A DNA stretch of 64,000 nt from Clostridium ljungdahlii DSM 13528 (GTDB lineage Bacteria > Bacillota > Clostridia > Clostridiales > Clostridiaceae): NCBI RefSeq assembly GCF_000143685.1, contig NC_014328.1, positions 1,178,001 through 1,242,000 on the forward strand, read 5' to 3'. Shown here piece by piece: positions 44,317-53,736 of the stretch. The notes under the pieces were generated by a model. That model did not search any database. It worked only from the letters and a program-made list of their open reading frames with translations, and had not been told where the DNA came from. Position 1 is the stretch's first letter, and each line of letters begins with the position of its first letter. Made by a program: the position numbers and the translations under genes.

Positions 44317-45423
44317 ATGGGTAAAAAAATTAAACACAGATTATGCTGGATGTCCATTCCTATCCTGTTTATGATGTTAGTTGCCTATTATGGATTGTAT
44401 GATGATGGAAAAAGATCCAATTTAGTTCAAGTTTCTCACGCTAAATCAGCATTTAATACAGCTGCAGCCAGTAATGTTAATGTATACTTAGGCGGAGAAC
44501 CTATTGGGGTAAAACTAAATACTAAAGGAGTATTGGTAGTAGCGCTTTCAGATATAGAAACTTCAAGGGGAAAAGTTACAAGTCCTGCTGCATTGGCAGG
44601 AATACAAGTAGGAGATAATATAATTAAGGTAAATGATGTTTATGTAAAAAATGCCGAACAAACTCAAACTGAAATAAATAAAGCAAAGGAAAAAAGCATA
44701 AAAATATTAGTAGAGAGAAATGGAAAAAGTATGGAAAAAACAGTAAAGCCTGTAAGTGCATTAGAAGGTAATAATTATAAGATAGGGCTTTGGATAAGAG
44801 ATTCTACGGCAGGAATAGGTACTTTGACTTTTTATGATGAAAAAAGTGGTATGTTTGCAGCATTAGGGCATCCTATAACTGATATAGATACAGGAACAAA
44901 ACTAAATATAAATTCAGGAGAAATAGTAAGTGCCTCTATTGTATCAATTAAGAAAGGTCTTGAGGGAAATCCTGGAGAATTAAAAGGTATATTTGTAAAT
45001 GAAGATGTGAAATTAGGAGATATAACAAAGAATACAGAATGTGGAGTTTTTGGAAAGGTAAATACAAATTTTAAATGTAAGAGTTCTAAAAGCATAAAAA
45101 TATGCCTAAAAAAAGATATTAAGGAAGGTCCTGCTAAGATTTTTACAACTATATCTGGGGAAAAGCCAGAATATTATGATATACAAATAGAAAAACTATT
45201 ATCACAAAATTCACCTGGACCTAAGAGCATGGTTATAAAAGTAACGGATCCTAGACTTTTAGCCAAAACTGGTGGAATAGTTCAGGGAATGAGCGGAAGT
45301 CCTATAATACAAAATAACAAATTAGTTGGGGCTGTCACTCATGTGCTTATAAATAAGCCTCAGGTAGGATATGGAATTTATATAGACTGGATGCTCAAAG
45401 ATGCAAATATAATGTCAAAATAA
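44317..45423 (+). CDS. spoIVB: SpoIVB serine peptidase
   Basis: 368 aa from the ATG behind CAGGAGG; the frame is open 27 codons further upstream without a good site. N-terminal membrane anchor (about residues 10-27), PDZ domain (AGIQVGDNIIKVNDVYVKNA), then the S55 peptidase domain with the catalytic His in AALGHPITDIDTG and Ser in VQGMSGSPIIQNN. Made in the forespore, it activates pro-sigma-K processing in the family. Downstream of recN and upstream of spo0A, the classical order. Confidence 0.95.
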   Translation: MGKKIKHRLCWMSIPILFMMLVAYYGLYDDGKRSNLVQVSHAKSAFNTAAASNVNVYLGGEPIGVKLNTKGVLVVALSDIETSRGKVTSPAALAGIQVGDNIIKVNDVYVKNAEQTQTEINKAKEKSIKILVERNGKSMEKTVKPVSALEGNNYKIGLWIRDSTAGIGTLTFYDEKSGMFAALGHPITDIDTGTKLNINSGEIVSASIVSIKKGLEGNPGELKGIFVNEDVKLGDITKNTECGVFGKVNTNFKCKSSKSIKICLKKDIKEGPAKIFTTISGEKPEYYDIQIEKLLSQNSPGPKSMVIKVTDPRLLAKTGGIVQGMSGSPIIQNNKLVGAVTHVLINKPQVGYGIYIDWMLKDANIMSK

Positions 45424-45494
45424 AGAGTACAAAATGTTTTAAATAATTATAAAAAATATGGTAAAATAAGAATAGTATAGTATATGATACTAAA

Positions 45495-45529
45495 GATAGC
45501 ATTTAATATGCTATCTTTTAATTTTTTTC
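45495..45529 (+). terminator. Terminator after spoIVB
   Basis: An 8-bp stem (GATAGCAT / ATGCTATC) with a 5-nt loop, followed by TTTTAATTTTTTT. About 70 nt past the spoIVB stop. Confidence 0.82.
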
Positions 45530-45561
45530 GTAATAAAATTTTCATGTAATTTATATAAAAA

Positions 45562-45590
45562 GAAGGAATTAAAATTCCTTTGTCGAATTT
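45562..45590 (+). promoter_or_regulatory. Sigma-H-type promoter with overlapping 0A box for spo0A
   Basis: GAAGGAATT at 45562-45570, an 11-nt spacer, then GTCGAATTT at 45582-45590. This fits the sigma-H consensus (R-N-A-G-G-A-W-W-W, N11-12, R-N-N-G-A-A-T-W-W). The -10 overlaps TGTCGAA at 45581-45587, a perfect Spo0A binding box. It lies about 50 nt upstream of the spo0A ATG. Confidence 0.8.
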
Positions 45591-45640
45591 ATTATTTGTT
45601 AAGATATGGCAATTAGCTAAAAAGAGGGGGAGTAAATAGT

Positions 45641-46456
45641 ATGGAGGAATCAAAAATAAGTGTAATTATCGCAGATGATAATGCTGAATTTTGCAGTATT
45701 CTCAACGATTATCTTTTAAATCAGAGGGATATATTAGTTACAGGAGTTGCAAAGGATGGGATAGAGGCTCTTAAATTAATCGAAGAGAAAAAGCCAGACT
45801 TAGTAGTACTGGATATAATAATGCCTCACCTTGACGGACTTGGTGTTTTAGAGCGATTAAATAATATGAATATGAGTCCAATGCCAAGAGTAATAGTTTT
45901 GTCTGCAGTAGGACAGGATAAAATAACTCAAAGGGCTATAACATTAGGTGCAGATTATTATGTAGTAAAGCCTTTTAATATGGAAGTGTTTACGAAAAGA
46001 ATAAGGCAGATGTTTAATAATGTTATAAGTAGTGGAGATGAAGTAAAGAAAACAGTATCCATTATGGATAATGAAGAAATAAAGTTTTCAAGAGATGATC
46101 CTACTAATTTGGAACAGGAAATAACTAATATAATACACGAAATAGGTGTTCCAGCACATATAAAAGGATATATGTACTTGAGAGAGGCAATAACCATGGT
46201 AGTAAACGATATGGAACTATTATCGGCAGTTACAAAAGAGCTATATCCATCTATAGCTAAAAAATATAATACCACTGCCAGCAGGGTAGAAAGGGCTATA
46301 AGGCATGCTATAGAAGTAGCTTGGTCTAGAGGCCAGGTGGAAACTATAAATAAAATTTTTGGTTATACTATACATAATGATAAGGGTAAGCCCACAAATT
46401 CAGAGTTTATAGCCATGGTTGCTGATAAATTAAGATTAAAAAATAAGGTAAGCTAA
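45641..46456 (+). CDS. spo0A: Sporulation master regulator Spo0A
   Basis: 271 aa. Receiver domain (about 1-125) with the acidic pair ADDN, phospho-acceptor Asp58 in [13 protein letters not shown], the conserved Ser/Thr in VIVLSAVG and KPF. The C-terminal domain has the DNA-recognition segment [20 protein letters not shown]. It controls entry to sporulation and, in solventogenic clostridia, solvent genes. A sigma-H-type promoter with 0A box lies upstream, indicating autoregulation. Confidence 0.97.
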   Translation: MEESKISVIIADDNAEFCSILNDYLLNQRDILVTGVAKDGIEALKLIEEKKPDLVVLDIIMPHLDGLGVLERLNNMNMSPMPRVIVLSAVGQDKITQRAITLGADYYVVKPFNMEVFTKRIRQMFNNVISSGDEVKKTVSIMDNEEIKFSRDDPTNLEQEITNIIHEIGVPAHIKGYMYLREAITMVVNDMELLSAVTKELYPSIAKKYNTTASRVERAIRHAIEVAWSRGQVETINKIFGYTIHNDKGKPTNSEFIAMVADKLRLKNKVS

Positions 46457-46469
46457 AAAGTTAAAATAT

Positions 46470-46506
46470 CTTCCATTCATTTTAATTTAAAGAATGGAAG
46501 TTTTTT
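46470..46506 (+). terminator. Terminator after spo0A
   Basis: A 9-bp stem (CTTCCATTC / GAATGGAAG) followed by six T, 14 nt after the spo0A stop. Confidence 0.9.
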
Positions 46507-46524
46507 AAAAGGAGCATATAACCC

Positions 46525-46695
46525 ATGAAAATAGAATTAGAATTAGAAGATATAAAGAATATACAAAATTTAATTAAAAGTAGAATAAATGAACTTAGAG
46601 AAAAAATGTCAAACGATTCAGATAGGGAAGAGGAGCTAAGACAAATTATAAGATATTATAAAACATTAGCAAAAAATATAGAAAAACAACTTTAA
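46525..46695 (+). CDS. Small coiled-coil protein, unknown
   Basis: 56 aa, MKIELELEDIKNIQNLIKSR then a strongly charged helical remainder (EEELRQIIRYYKTLAKNIEK). GGAGC lies upstream of the ATG. The whole product is predicted to be a helical hairpin with no membrane part. It sits between the spo0A terminator and nudF. No family recognised. Confidence 0.65.
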   Translation: MKIELELEDIKNIQNLIKSRINELREKMSNDSDREEELRQIIRYYKTLAKNIEKQL

Positions 46696-46804
46696 CTTCA
46701 TTTAATTGACAATGAGATTGGTAAAGTATAAAATTAATTAAAATAATTAATTTTATGAAATTTTAAGTAGTAATTTTACAAAATAGATAAAGAGGTGCAT
46801 AAAT

Positions 46805-47326
46805 ATGGATTTTACTGAAAAAACTATAAAGCAAGAAAACATATACAAAGGAAAAATTATTGATGTTAATGTCCATACTGTAAAACTTCCTAATGGTAGA
46901 GAATCTAAAAGGGAAATAGTAAATCACTGTGGTGGAGTAGCAATACTGGCATATAAAGACAGTAATACGTTGTTTATGGTGGAACAGTTTAGAAAACCTA
47001 TAGAACATGTGCTTCTTGAAATACCAGCAGGTAAAATTGAGCAAAATGAAGATATGGAAAGCTGCGGAAGAAGAGAACTGGAAGAGGAGATAGGATATAA
47101 GGCTAAAAAATTTGAATATCTGGGTAAGGTAGTTACGAGCCCTGGTTTTTGTGATGAATATATATATATTTTCAAAGCTGAAGATTTATATAAGGGAAGA
47201 AATGATATTTGCGATGAAGATGAATTCATAAATGTGCGGGAAGTTAAATTGAATAAAATTAAGGAAATGATAAAAAAGGGAGAAATAATAGATGCAAAGA
47301 CCATTTGTGCGTTTATGATGGTATAA
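46805..47326 (+). CDS. nudF: NUDIX hydrolase, ADP-ribose pyrophosphatase
   Basis: 173 aa. A complete Nudix box: GKIEQNEDMESCGRRELEEE followed by IGY (G-x5-E-x7-R-E-U-x-E-E-x-G-U). It is preceded by VEQFRKPIEHVLLEIPAG, which is typical of ADP-ribose pyrophosphatases of the NudF/YqkG type. Cleaves ADP-ribose to AMP and ribose-5-phosphate. It lies upstream of spoIIM, as yqkG does in Bacillus. Confidence 0.92.
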   Translation: MDFTEKTIKQENIYKGKIIDVNVHTVKLPNGRESKREIVNHCGGVAILAYKDSNTLFMVEQFRKPIEHVLLEIPAGKIEQNEDMESCGRRELEEEIGYKAKKFEYLGKVVTSPGFCDEYIYIFKAEDLYKGRNDICDEDEFINVREVKLNKIKEMIKKGEIIDAKTICAFMMV

Positions 47327-47394
47327 CATAGTCATATAACTCTTTTGTAAATCATAAATTATAAAAAGATGATGAACAAAAGGGGGATAAAGTT

Positions 47395-48045
47395 ATGTTG
47401 GAAAATAAACTATCAAGTTTAATAAATGGGCACATTAAAAATAATTTTTGGTTATATGTTATAAGTATATTATGTGTATTTACAGGGGTAGTACTAGGTA
47501 TATATAGCGTTAGATACATGGGTGGATTTGAGAAAAGTGATCTTTTGAGCTACCTTAAAAATTTTACGACTACAATAGGATCAGGAAGTGTAAATTACAA
47601 ATCTATTTTTTTAGAAACGTTAAAAAATAATATTCCAATAATTTTAGCTGTTTGGTTTTTGGGTCTTACAATGATAGGAATACCAGTAATACTTATAATA
47701 GATATAATAAAGGGATTTACCATTGGATTTGCTATGAGTTTTATAATAAGTGGAATGGGAATAAAGGGCATGTGGATTTCACTTTTAGGTATACTTCCAC
47801 AAAATATAATATATATACCATGTATAATATTTTCATCAGTGCTTGCTATGGAATTTTCACTTATGATATTTAAAGATAGATCTGGACTTAAATGGAAATC
47901 CAATGTTTTGGTTAGGTTTACATCCTACTCTGTTTGTTTTTTACTGGTAACTACTGTCATGTTTATAGGCTTTTTTATGGAAGCATATTTAACCCCAAAT
48001 ATGATTAAACTTATTGCAGCAAGTTTTGGGATGATGATAGTATGA
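47395..48045 (+). CDS. spoIIM: Stage II sporulation protein M
   Basis: 216 aa, five to six membrane helices. FTGVVLGIYSVRYMG near the N terminus, NNIPIILAVWFLGLTMIGIP and GFTIGFAMSFIISGMGIKGM are SpoIIM family blocks. In the family it works with SpoIID and SpoIIP to thin septal peptidoglycan during engulfment. AAAGGGGG precedes the ATG; the stop overlaps the following gene in ATGA. Confidence 0.94.
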   Translation: MLENKLSSLINGHIKNNFWLYVISILCVFTGVVLGIYSVRYMGGFEKSDLLSYLKNFTTTIGSGSVNYKSIFLETLKNNIPIILAVWFLGLTMIGIPVILIIDIIKGFTIGFAMSFIISGMGIKGMWISLLGILPQNIIYIPCIIFSSVLAMEFSLMIFKDRSGLKWKSNVLVRFTSYSVCFLLVTTVMFIGFFMEAYLTPNMIKLIAASFGMMIV

Positions 48046-48272
48046 TTTTGAATGAAAAAAAAGCAGCATTTATTATAGTAACGTTGAAATGTTTTTTTAT
48101 ACTTGTATTTTTTGGCGTATTTTTACCTAGATGTATAGACTTTGTTATATATAACTTTGTTGTTAAACCTCATTCTTACGACAATAGTATATTTGTCTAT
48201 AGTATATTTGGTAAAAATATCAAAGTAATATATAATTACACTATTATTTTTAACGAATTTCTTAAATTTTAA
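48042..48272 (+). CDS. Small membrane protein coupled to spoIIM, unknown
   Basis: 76 aa. One clear membrane helix (about residues 9-27, IIVTLKCFFILVFFGVFLP) followed by a hydrophilic aromatic-rich tail (YNFVVKPHSYDNSIFVYSIF). The ATG overlaps the spoIIM stop (ATGA), which indicates translational coupling and supports it as a real gene. No family recognised. Confidence 0.65.
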   Translation: MILNEKKAAFIIVTLKCFFILVFFGVFLPRCIDFVIYNFVVKPHSYDNSIFVYSIFGKNIKVIYNYTIIFNEFLKF

Positions 48273-48303
48273 AATTGTAACTCTCGAAGAGTAGGTGGTA
48301 ATT

Positions 48304-49182
48304 TTGGATGGACTTTTATTAGGTTATGAAGAAACCTTAGAGAAGAAACACATGAGTAAAAATACAATGGATGCCTATGTAAGGGACATAACCAGATTTT
48401 ATAATTTTATAAAAGATAGGGAAGAGAATCTAGAAAATGTAGAAGTTGTATCTATAATGGCATATGTACAATATCTTCAAAAAGAAGGGAGAGCTATCTC
48501 ATCTATAGTAAGAAATATAGTATCCTTGAGAAACTTTTATAAGTATTTGATGCTGAAAGGTGTTTTAAATGAAAATCCCGTTTTGTATTATCAAATTCCA
48601 AAGGTTGAACATAAAGTTCCTAAGATATTAACTATAGAAGAAGTAGACAAGCTTTTAGAAGCACCAAATTTAGATACTAATAAAGGAATAAGAGATAAGG
48701 CTATGCTAGAGGTTATGTATGCTGCAGGAATGAAGGTAATGGAGCTTTTAAGCTTAACTATATATGATATAGATTTAAAGCTTTCTTATGTAAGGTGTAG
48801 AAGCTTAAAAGAAGAGGAACGAATAGTGCCTATAGGTTCTGTGGCTGTAAAGTATTTGAAAAATTATTTGAATATAAGGCATAAATTAAATATATATAAT
48901 TTAGATGTTTTGTTTCTCAATTTAAGGGGAGTGCAAATGAGCCGTCAGGGGTTTTGGAAAATAGTAAAATATTATGCAAAAGAGGCAAATATAGATAAAA
49001 ACATAAATGCTTTTACGTTGAGGCATTCTTTTGCAGTGCATTTACTTCAAAATGGAGCGGATATTAAATCTGTACAGGAACTTTTGGGACATAAGGAGTT
49101 ATCTGCTACTCAGATATACTCTTCAGTAATAAAAAGAAATAAAATTGCACAAGTATATAAAAAGTCTCATCCCAGGGCATAG
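48304..49182 (+). CDS. xerD: XerD-like tyrosine recombinase with altered active site
   Basis: 292 aa from a TTG at 48304 spaced from TAGGTGG; a GTG three codons earlier is also in frame. SAM-like N-terminal domain and the XerD C-terminal block ([24 protein letters not shown], then HPRA at the end) are clear. Two catalytic positions differ from XerD: the first Arg (usual G-L-R-V-S-E-L) is Lys in [12 protein letters not shown], and the box II His (usual H-T-L-R-H) is Phe in AFTLRHSF. Arg of box II, the later His and the Tyr are present. It may be a recombinase-derived protein. Position matches Bacillus ripX upstream of dacF. Confidence 0.82.
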   Translation: MDGLLLGYEETLEKKHMSKNTMDAYVRDITRFYNFIKDREENLENVEVVSIMAYVQYLQKEGRAISSIVRNIVSLRNFYKYLMLKGVLNENPVLYYQIPKVEHKVPKILTIEEVDKLLEAPNLDTNKGIRDKAMLEVMYAAGMKVMELLSLTIYDIDLKLSYVRCRSLKEEERIVPIGSVAVKYLKNYLNIRHKLNIYNLDVLFLNLRGVQMSRQGFWKIVKYYAKEANIDKNINAFTLRHSFAVHLLQNGADIKSVQELLGHKELSATQIYSSVIKRNKIAQVYKKSHPRA

Positions 49183-49202
49183 AAAATATTTAAAAGTTAA
49201 TG

Positions 49203-49259
49203 AAAAAAATAAAGGATTTGATGTTAAAGTCAATTTTAACATCAAATCCTTTATTTTTA
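49203..49259 (+). terminator. Long-stem terminator after xerD-like gene
   Basis: A stem of about 22 bp (AAATAAAGGATTTGATGTTA with its mate TAACATCAAATCCTTTATTT), a short loop and T-rich exit. An ORF frame reading through it (start 49200) is not coding. Confidence 0.85.
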
Positions 49260-49316
49260 TGTGATAATTTTCTTGACTTAAGGAAAGAATACATCTCAAA
49301 GGAGGAGAGAAATAAA

Positions 49317-50528
49317 ATGAGGAAAAAGCAAGGAGCTTTTAAAATAGTAAGCAATATATTAATTTTATTTTTTATTACAGTGTTGTGGTTACCAGTTGTT
49401 AATGCAGAACCTTTAAGTGAATCAAATAAAAAAGAGATGAATAGTACAGAATCAGGTTTAAATATAAATGCTAGGTCGGCATTGCTTATGGAACCTGCAA
49501 GTGGAAAAGTAATTTTTGAGAAGAGTTCTCATGAAAAATTAGAACCTGCTTCAGTTACGAAAATAATGACTATGCTTTTAACTATGGAAGCAGTGGACTC
49601 AGGAAGAATATCATTGTCAGATAAGGTAACCGTAAGTGAAAATGCAAAAAAGATGGGCGGAAGTTCGATGTTATTAGATACTGGAGAAGTTAGAAGTGTG
49701 GAAGATTTAATAAAGGGAATAGGAATAGCTTCAGGAAACGATGCAGCAGTTGCTATGGCAGAATATTTAGGAGGAAGTGAAGATCAATTTGTACAGCTTA
49801 TGAATAAAAGAGCAGCAGAACTTGGAATGAAAGATACAAGTTTTAAAAATTGCACAGGACTTAGTGAAGATGGACATTTAACTACAGCCTATGATATAGC
49901 ATTAATGTCTAGAGAGTTACTTAAGCATACAAGGATACTGAAATATACAGGAACATATATGGAGACAATATCAGAAGGCAGAAAAAGTCCTATAGAGTTA
50001 GTAAACCATAATAAATTAGTAAGATTTTTTAAAGGGTGTGATGGATTAAAAACTGGGTTTACCAGTTCTGCTAAGTACTGTATATCTGCAACTGCAACTA
50101 GAGATGGTGCAAGAATGTTGGCTGTAATAATGGGCTCTCCTACATATAAGGTGAGGAATAAAGATGCATCTATGATGATGAATTATGGATTTTCCAAGTA
50201 CTTTGGAAAGAATATTTTAAAAAAGGGAGCTGATGTAGAAAAGATTCCTCTAAATAAAGCAGGAGATAGATTTTTTATTGCTAAAGCTTCAGAAGATTTA
50301 AAGGTGGTAGTTGAAAAGGGAAAAGAAAGTAAAATTACTTATAAGTGTGTAATAGATAAAAATAAAAAGCAATACAAAAAAGGCGAAAAAGTTGGGTATT
50401 GTGATGTATATGTAAATGGAGAGGCTTTAGGAAAAGTTAACTTATATAGCGACAGGGATGTAAAAAAGTTAGGCATATTTGGGAACTTTAAAGATAGTTT
50501 AAAAAATATTTTACAGAAAGGGCAATAG
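49317..50528 (+). CDS. dacF: D-alanyl-D-alanine carboxypeptidase (DacF-like)
   Basis: 403 aa from the ATG at 49317 behind AAAGGAGG; the frame upstream reads through a terminator hairpin and is rejected. Signal peptide (about residues 1-27), then S11 peptidase motifs: SxxK in EPASVTKIMTML, SxN in SGNDAAV and KTG in GLKTGFTSSA. A C-terminal PBP5-type domain follows. Trims the pentapeptide in peptidoglycan. Its place after xerD matches the sporulation-linked dacF of Bacillus. Confidence 0.92.
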   Translation: MRKKQGAFKIVSNILILFFITVLWLPVVNAEPLSESNKKEMNSTESGLNINARSALLMEPASGKVIFEKSSHEKLEPASVTKIMTMLLTMEAVDSGRISLSDKVTVSENAKKMGGSSMLLDTGEVRSVEDLIKGIGIASGNDAAVAMAEYLGGSEDQFVQLMNKRAAELGMKDTSFKNCTGLSEDGHLTTAYDIALMSRELLKHTRILKYTGTYMETISEGRKSPIELVNHNKLVRFFKGCDGLKTGFTSSAKYCISATATRDGARMLAVIMGSPTYKVRNKDASMMMNYGFSKYFGKNILKKGADVEKIPLNKAGDRFFIAKASEDLKVVVEKGKESKITYKCVIDKNKKQYKKGEKVGYCDVYVNGEALGKVNLYSDRDVKKLGIFGNFKDSLKNILQKGQ

Positions 50529-50562
50529 TTTATATATTTTTAATATATAATGTATAATGAAA

Positions 50563-50613
50563 ACAGGAAATTCGATTGGGTTATTGGATTTTTAAAACTC
50601 GTTGAATTTCCTG
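50563..50613. repeat. Inverted repeat between dacF and cca
   Basis: AACAGGAAATTC and its perfect complement GAATTTCCTGTT, 26 nt apart. It could terminate dacF, but the T-tract is weak. Confidence 0.5.
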
Positions 50614-50686
50614 TTGATTTGTTTAAGGCATTTGAAGGAAAATAACAAGCCAAAGATGCCTAAAGCGCAGGAAAGGAAAGAAAGAC

Positions 50687-51853
50687 ATGAATATTTTAAA
50701 GGCGTTTACTATAGAGCAAATACAAATTATAAATTTAATAAAAGCTATATGTAAAAGTAATGGTATAAAGGCTTATATAGTAGGAGGGGCCGTTAGAGAT
50801 GCGTTCCTTGGAAATAAAGTAAAAGATATTGATATATGTATAGACAAAAATCCTAATTTTATTATAGGCAAATTGAATGGAATTAAATGCTTTCAGTATT
50901 ATGATAAATTCCAAACAGCTTCTTTGTTATTTCAAAATGAGGTAAATATAGACTTAATAAGGTGTAGAAAAGAATACTATGCTAGAGATGGTGAACTTCC
51001 TATAATTGATCCGTCTAACATATACAATGATTTGAGAAGAAGAGATTTTACGGCTAATGCATTGGCTTATGATATAGTAACAGGAAGTTTAATAGATATT
51101 TATGGTGGATTGGAAGATATAAAAAATAAAAGCCTACAAAAGATACATTTAAATAGTTATAGAGAAGATCCTACTAGAATATTCAGAGCAGTAAAGTATG
51201 CAGTAAGGTATGGCTTTGATTTAAAAGATAAGGATGAAATAATTAATTGTGTGAATGAAGGCGTGTTTAATTTGATAAGCAATGATAGAATAGTAAAAGA
51301 AATATACCACTTATGTGAGGAAAAAATGTGGATAAAAAATATTTTAATGTGTGGTAATTTGAAGATTTTTAATGTTAACAGAGAAAAATTAGAAATAGGA
51401 AACGAAAACTACAATAATACAGATAAAAGAATTTTAAGATTATTTTATGCGCTTGAAGACAAAAAGTGCGCTCATATATTAGGTGAAAATTCAGTCTTGG
51501 ATAGCAAGCTAAAAGTTTCGATAAAAAATTTTACAGAAAATTATCAAAAAATAGCCAGCCTAATTCTAAATGCTATGGATAATTATGAATTGTATAAAAT
51601 ATTAAAGGGCATAAATGATTATGGGCTTATACTTTTAAAATGGAATGACAAACTTAAGTATAAGATTTATAATTATGTTCATAATATGTATCATTATAAA
51701 TCGTCTTTAAATGGAAAATTCATAAGTTCTATTGGAATACAAAATGGAAAAGCTATAGGAGAAGTTTTAAATTACATGACAAAGATTGAATTAAATTCTA
51801 TGATAAAGTATGGAAAAAAATATTTAGTAAAAAATTTAGGAGAGATTATTTAG
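50687..51853 (+). CDS. cca: CCA tRNA nucleotidyltransferase / poly(A) polymerase family
   Basis: 388 aa. Nucleotidyltransferase head: YIVGGAVRDAFLGNKVKDID, then RRDFTANALAYD and the arm DPTRIFRAVKYAVRYGF. By family it adds or repairs the 3' CCA of tRNA. It is shorter than class II CCA enzymes with an HD domain, and no HD motif was seen. A CCA enzyme versus a poly(A) polymerase cannot be told with certainty, so the symbol is provisional. scpA begins directly after its stop. Confidence 0.85.
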   Translation: MNILKAFTIEQIQIINLIKAICKSNGIKAYIVGGAVRDAFLGNKVKDIDICIDKNPNFIIGKLNGIKCFQYYDKFQTASLLFQNEVNIDLIRCRKEYYARDGELPIIDPSNIYNDLRRRDFTANALAYDIVTGSLIDIYGGLEDIKNKSLQKIHLNSYREDPTRIFRAVKYAVRYGFDLKDKDEIINCVNEGVFNLISNDRIVKEIYHLCEEKMWIKNILMCGNLKIFNVNREKLEIGNENYNNTDKRILRLFYALEDKKCAHILGENSVLDSKLKVSIKNFTENYQKIASLILNAMDNYELYKILKGINDYGLILLKWNDKLKYKIYNYVHNMYHYKSSLNGKFISSIGIQNGKAIGEVLNYMTKIELNSMIKYGKKYLVKNLGEII

Positions 51854-52609
51854 ATGTCTTTAAATATAAAAATAGAAAATTTTGAGGGTCCTTTTGATCT
51901 GCTTCTTCACCTTATAAAAAAAAATAAAATGAACATATATGATATAAAAATATATGAGATTACGGAACAATATCTTCAGTACGTAAATAATATGAGAGAC
52001 ATGGACTTAGATGTGGCCTCTGAGTTTATAGTTATAGCAGCATCACTTATAGAAATAAAATCAAAAATGCTTTTACCTAAAACTCAGTTAAATGAAGATG
52101 ATAATGAGGATGAAAAAGATCCTAGAAAAGAATTAGTAGACAAGCTTCTTCAATATAAAAAATTTAAAGCAGTAGCTGCATTTTTGAAAAAGAGAGAAAT
52201 AGGCTTAGAAAAAATGTTTGGAAAAAAACCAGAGATAATTGAACAAGTGAATATGGGTACAAGTCCTGAACAATTTTTAAAGGGAATTACTATGTTAGAT
52301 TTGTATCGGGTTTACAGTCATCTTATGGATAGCTATGTAAATAAACTTAACAACGGAAATGTCATGGGCAGGGAAATATCCTTAGATAAGTTTAAATTAC
52401 AGGATAAGATGTTATATATACGAGAAATTATTCAAACTAAGCCTCAAATTAGGTTTTCTGTTGTTTTAAAAAAATGTTCTTTTAAAATAGAGAAGGTCGT
52501 AACTTTTATTGCACTTTTAGAACTTATAAAACTTAAAATAGTATCCGTAATGCAGTATGAAAATTTTGATGAAATCTATGTGGAAAGGATAATTGAAAAT
52601 GAGAAATAA
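51854..52609 (+). CDS. scpA: Segregation and condensation protein A
   Basis: 251 aa kleisin. [20 protein letters not shown] and [15 protein letters not shown], then the conserved [20 protein letters not shown] are diagnostic. It bridges the Smc heads. The start codon abuts the cca stop, and scpB overlaps its 3' end by about 17 nt. Confidence 0.96.
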   Translation: MSLNIKIENFEGPFDLLLHLIKKNKMNIYDIKIYEITEQYLQYVNNMRDMDLDVASEFIVIAASLIEIKSKMLLPKTQLNEDDNEDEKDPRKELVDKLLQYKKFKAVAAFLKKREIGLEKMFGKKPEIIEQVNMGTSPEQFLKGITMLDLYRVYSHLMDSYVNKLNNGNVMGREISLDKFKLQDKMLYIREIIQTKPQIRFSVVLKKCSFKIEKVVTFIALLELIKLKIVSVMQYENFDEIYVERIIENEK

Positions 52610-53174
52610 TAATGAGAAAAGTACTAACAGCGAAATTGCTCAAGAAAAGGATTTAACAAAAGATGAATATTTTTCCATAATAGAATCATTATTGTTTGTA
52701 TCTGGCGAACCTCTTACTCTTAAGCAAATTGCTTCAATAATAAAACTCAGTAGTAAACGTACAAAGGATTTACTTAAGGATATGACAGTTAAGTACAGAC
52801 AGAAATCTAGAGGAATAAAAATTTTAAACAATGAGGATAAGTACAGTTTAGTTACTAAAACGGAAAATAGTTATTACGTTGAAGAATTACTTGGGAATAA
52901 CTCAAGACAATCCCTATCTCAAGCATCATTGGAAACCTTAGCTATTATTGCTTATAAACAGCCTATAACTAGAATAGATATAGATGAAATAAGGGGAGTA
53001 AAAAGTGATAGGGCAATATCAACTTTGGTTGAAAGAAAACTGATAAAAGAAAATGGAAGATTGAGTGTGCCTGGGAGACCCATATTATATGGTACTACGG
53101 AAGAGTTCTTAAAATATTTTGGGCTTGAAAATATAAATGAAATTCCGAGTATTGAGGAATTTCATCTTGATTAA
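52593..53174 (+). CDS. scpB: Segregation and condensation protein B
   Basis: 193 aa from a TTG, or two codons fewer from the ATG at 52599. Double winged-helix protein: [40 protein letters not shown] and [18 protein letters not shown] are ScpB signatures. It stabilises the Smc-ScpA complex. Overlap with scpA suggests coupled translation. Confidence 0.95.
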   Translation: MKMRNNNEKSTNSEIAQEKDLTKDEYFSIIESLLFVSGEPLTLKQIASIIKLSSKRTKDLLKDMTVKYRQKSRGIKILNNEDKYSLVTKTENSYYVEELLGNNSRQSLSQASLETLAIIAYKQPITRIDIDEIRGVKSDRAISTLVERKLIKENGRLSVPGRPILYGTTEEFLKYFGLENINEIPSIEEFHLD

Positions 53175-53228
53175 TTTAGGTATATTCAAAAAATTATAGT
53201 GTATTATGTAAGTGAAGAAGAGGAATGA

Positions 53229-53669
53229 CTATTCTTCTTCTTCCTTTTTTTCTTCTTCTTTCTTTTTATCAGAGTTATGTTTGGATTTTGGAGACTTAGA
53301 ATTCATCATTCCTCTTATTACATCCATTACCTGTGGAATTGAATCTACTATCTTATCATAGGTGTTATTTTGATCTAAAGATAAAAGTCTTATAGAGTCA
53401 CCTTTTGTGACTAAAAAAGCCACAGGTTTTACCGTAACTCCAGCTCCTGACCCACCACCAAAAGGATATTCTGGATTAGGTGATTCTTCATGGCTTACGT
53501 CGAATTCGCTTCCTCCAGATGCAAATCCAAAGGATACCCTTGAAATTGGTATTATAAGAGAACCGTCTTTTGATTCTACAGCATCGCCTACTATGGTATT
53601 TACATCTATCATATCTTTTAAATTTTCCATAGTGCTTTTTAATAAATTTTCTATAGGATGGTTATCCAT
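53229..53669 (-). CDS. ytfJ: GerW family sporulation protein YtfJ
   Basis: 146 aa from the ATG giving MDNHPIENLLKSTMENL with AAAGGAGG upstream; a longer frame is rejected. The core DVNTIVGDAVESKDGSLIIP and GGGSGAGVTVKPVAFLV is the GerW/YtfJ family signature. The last 20 residues are Lys/Glu repeats. Members are needed for spore germination in Bacillus. Pairs with the DUF2953 gene upstream, as ytfI-ytfJ do. Confidence 0.93.
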   Translation of the reverse strand: MDNHPIENLLKSTMENLKDMIDVNTIVGDAVESKDGSLIIPISRVSFGFASGGSEFDVSHEESPNPEYPFGGGSGAGVTVKPVAFLVTKGDSIRLLSLDQNNTYDKIVDSIPQVMDVIRGMMNSKSPKSKHNSDKKKEEEKKEEEE

Positions 53670-53736
53670 AAAAATTCCTCCTTTACTATTCATTCTTAAC
53701 TTAAAAATATGCATAGATTATAGTTTTTTTACACTT

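Noticed and set aside
49200..49316. N-terminal extension of the dacF-like protein from 49200
   Set aside because: It reads through the terminator hairpin of xerD; the ribosome site and signal peptide fit the ATG at 49317.
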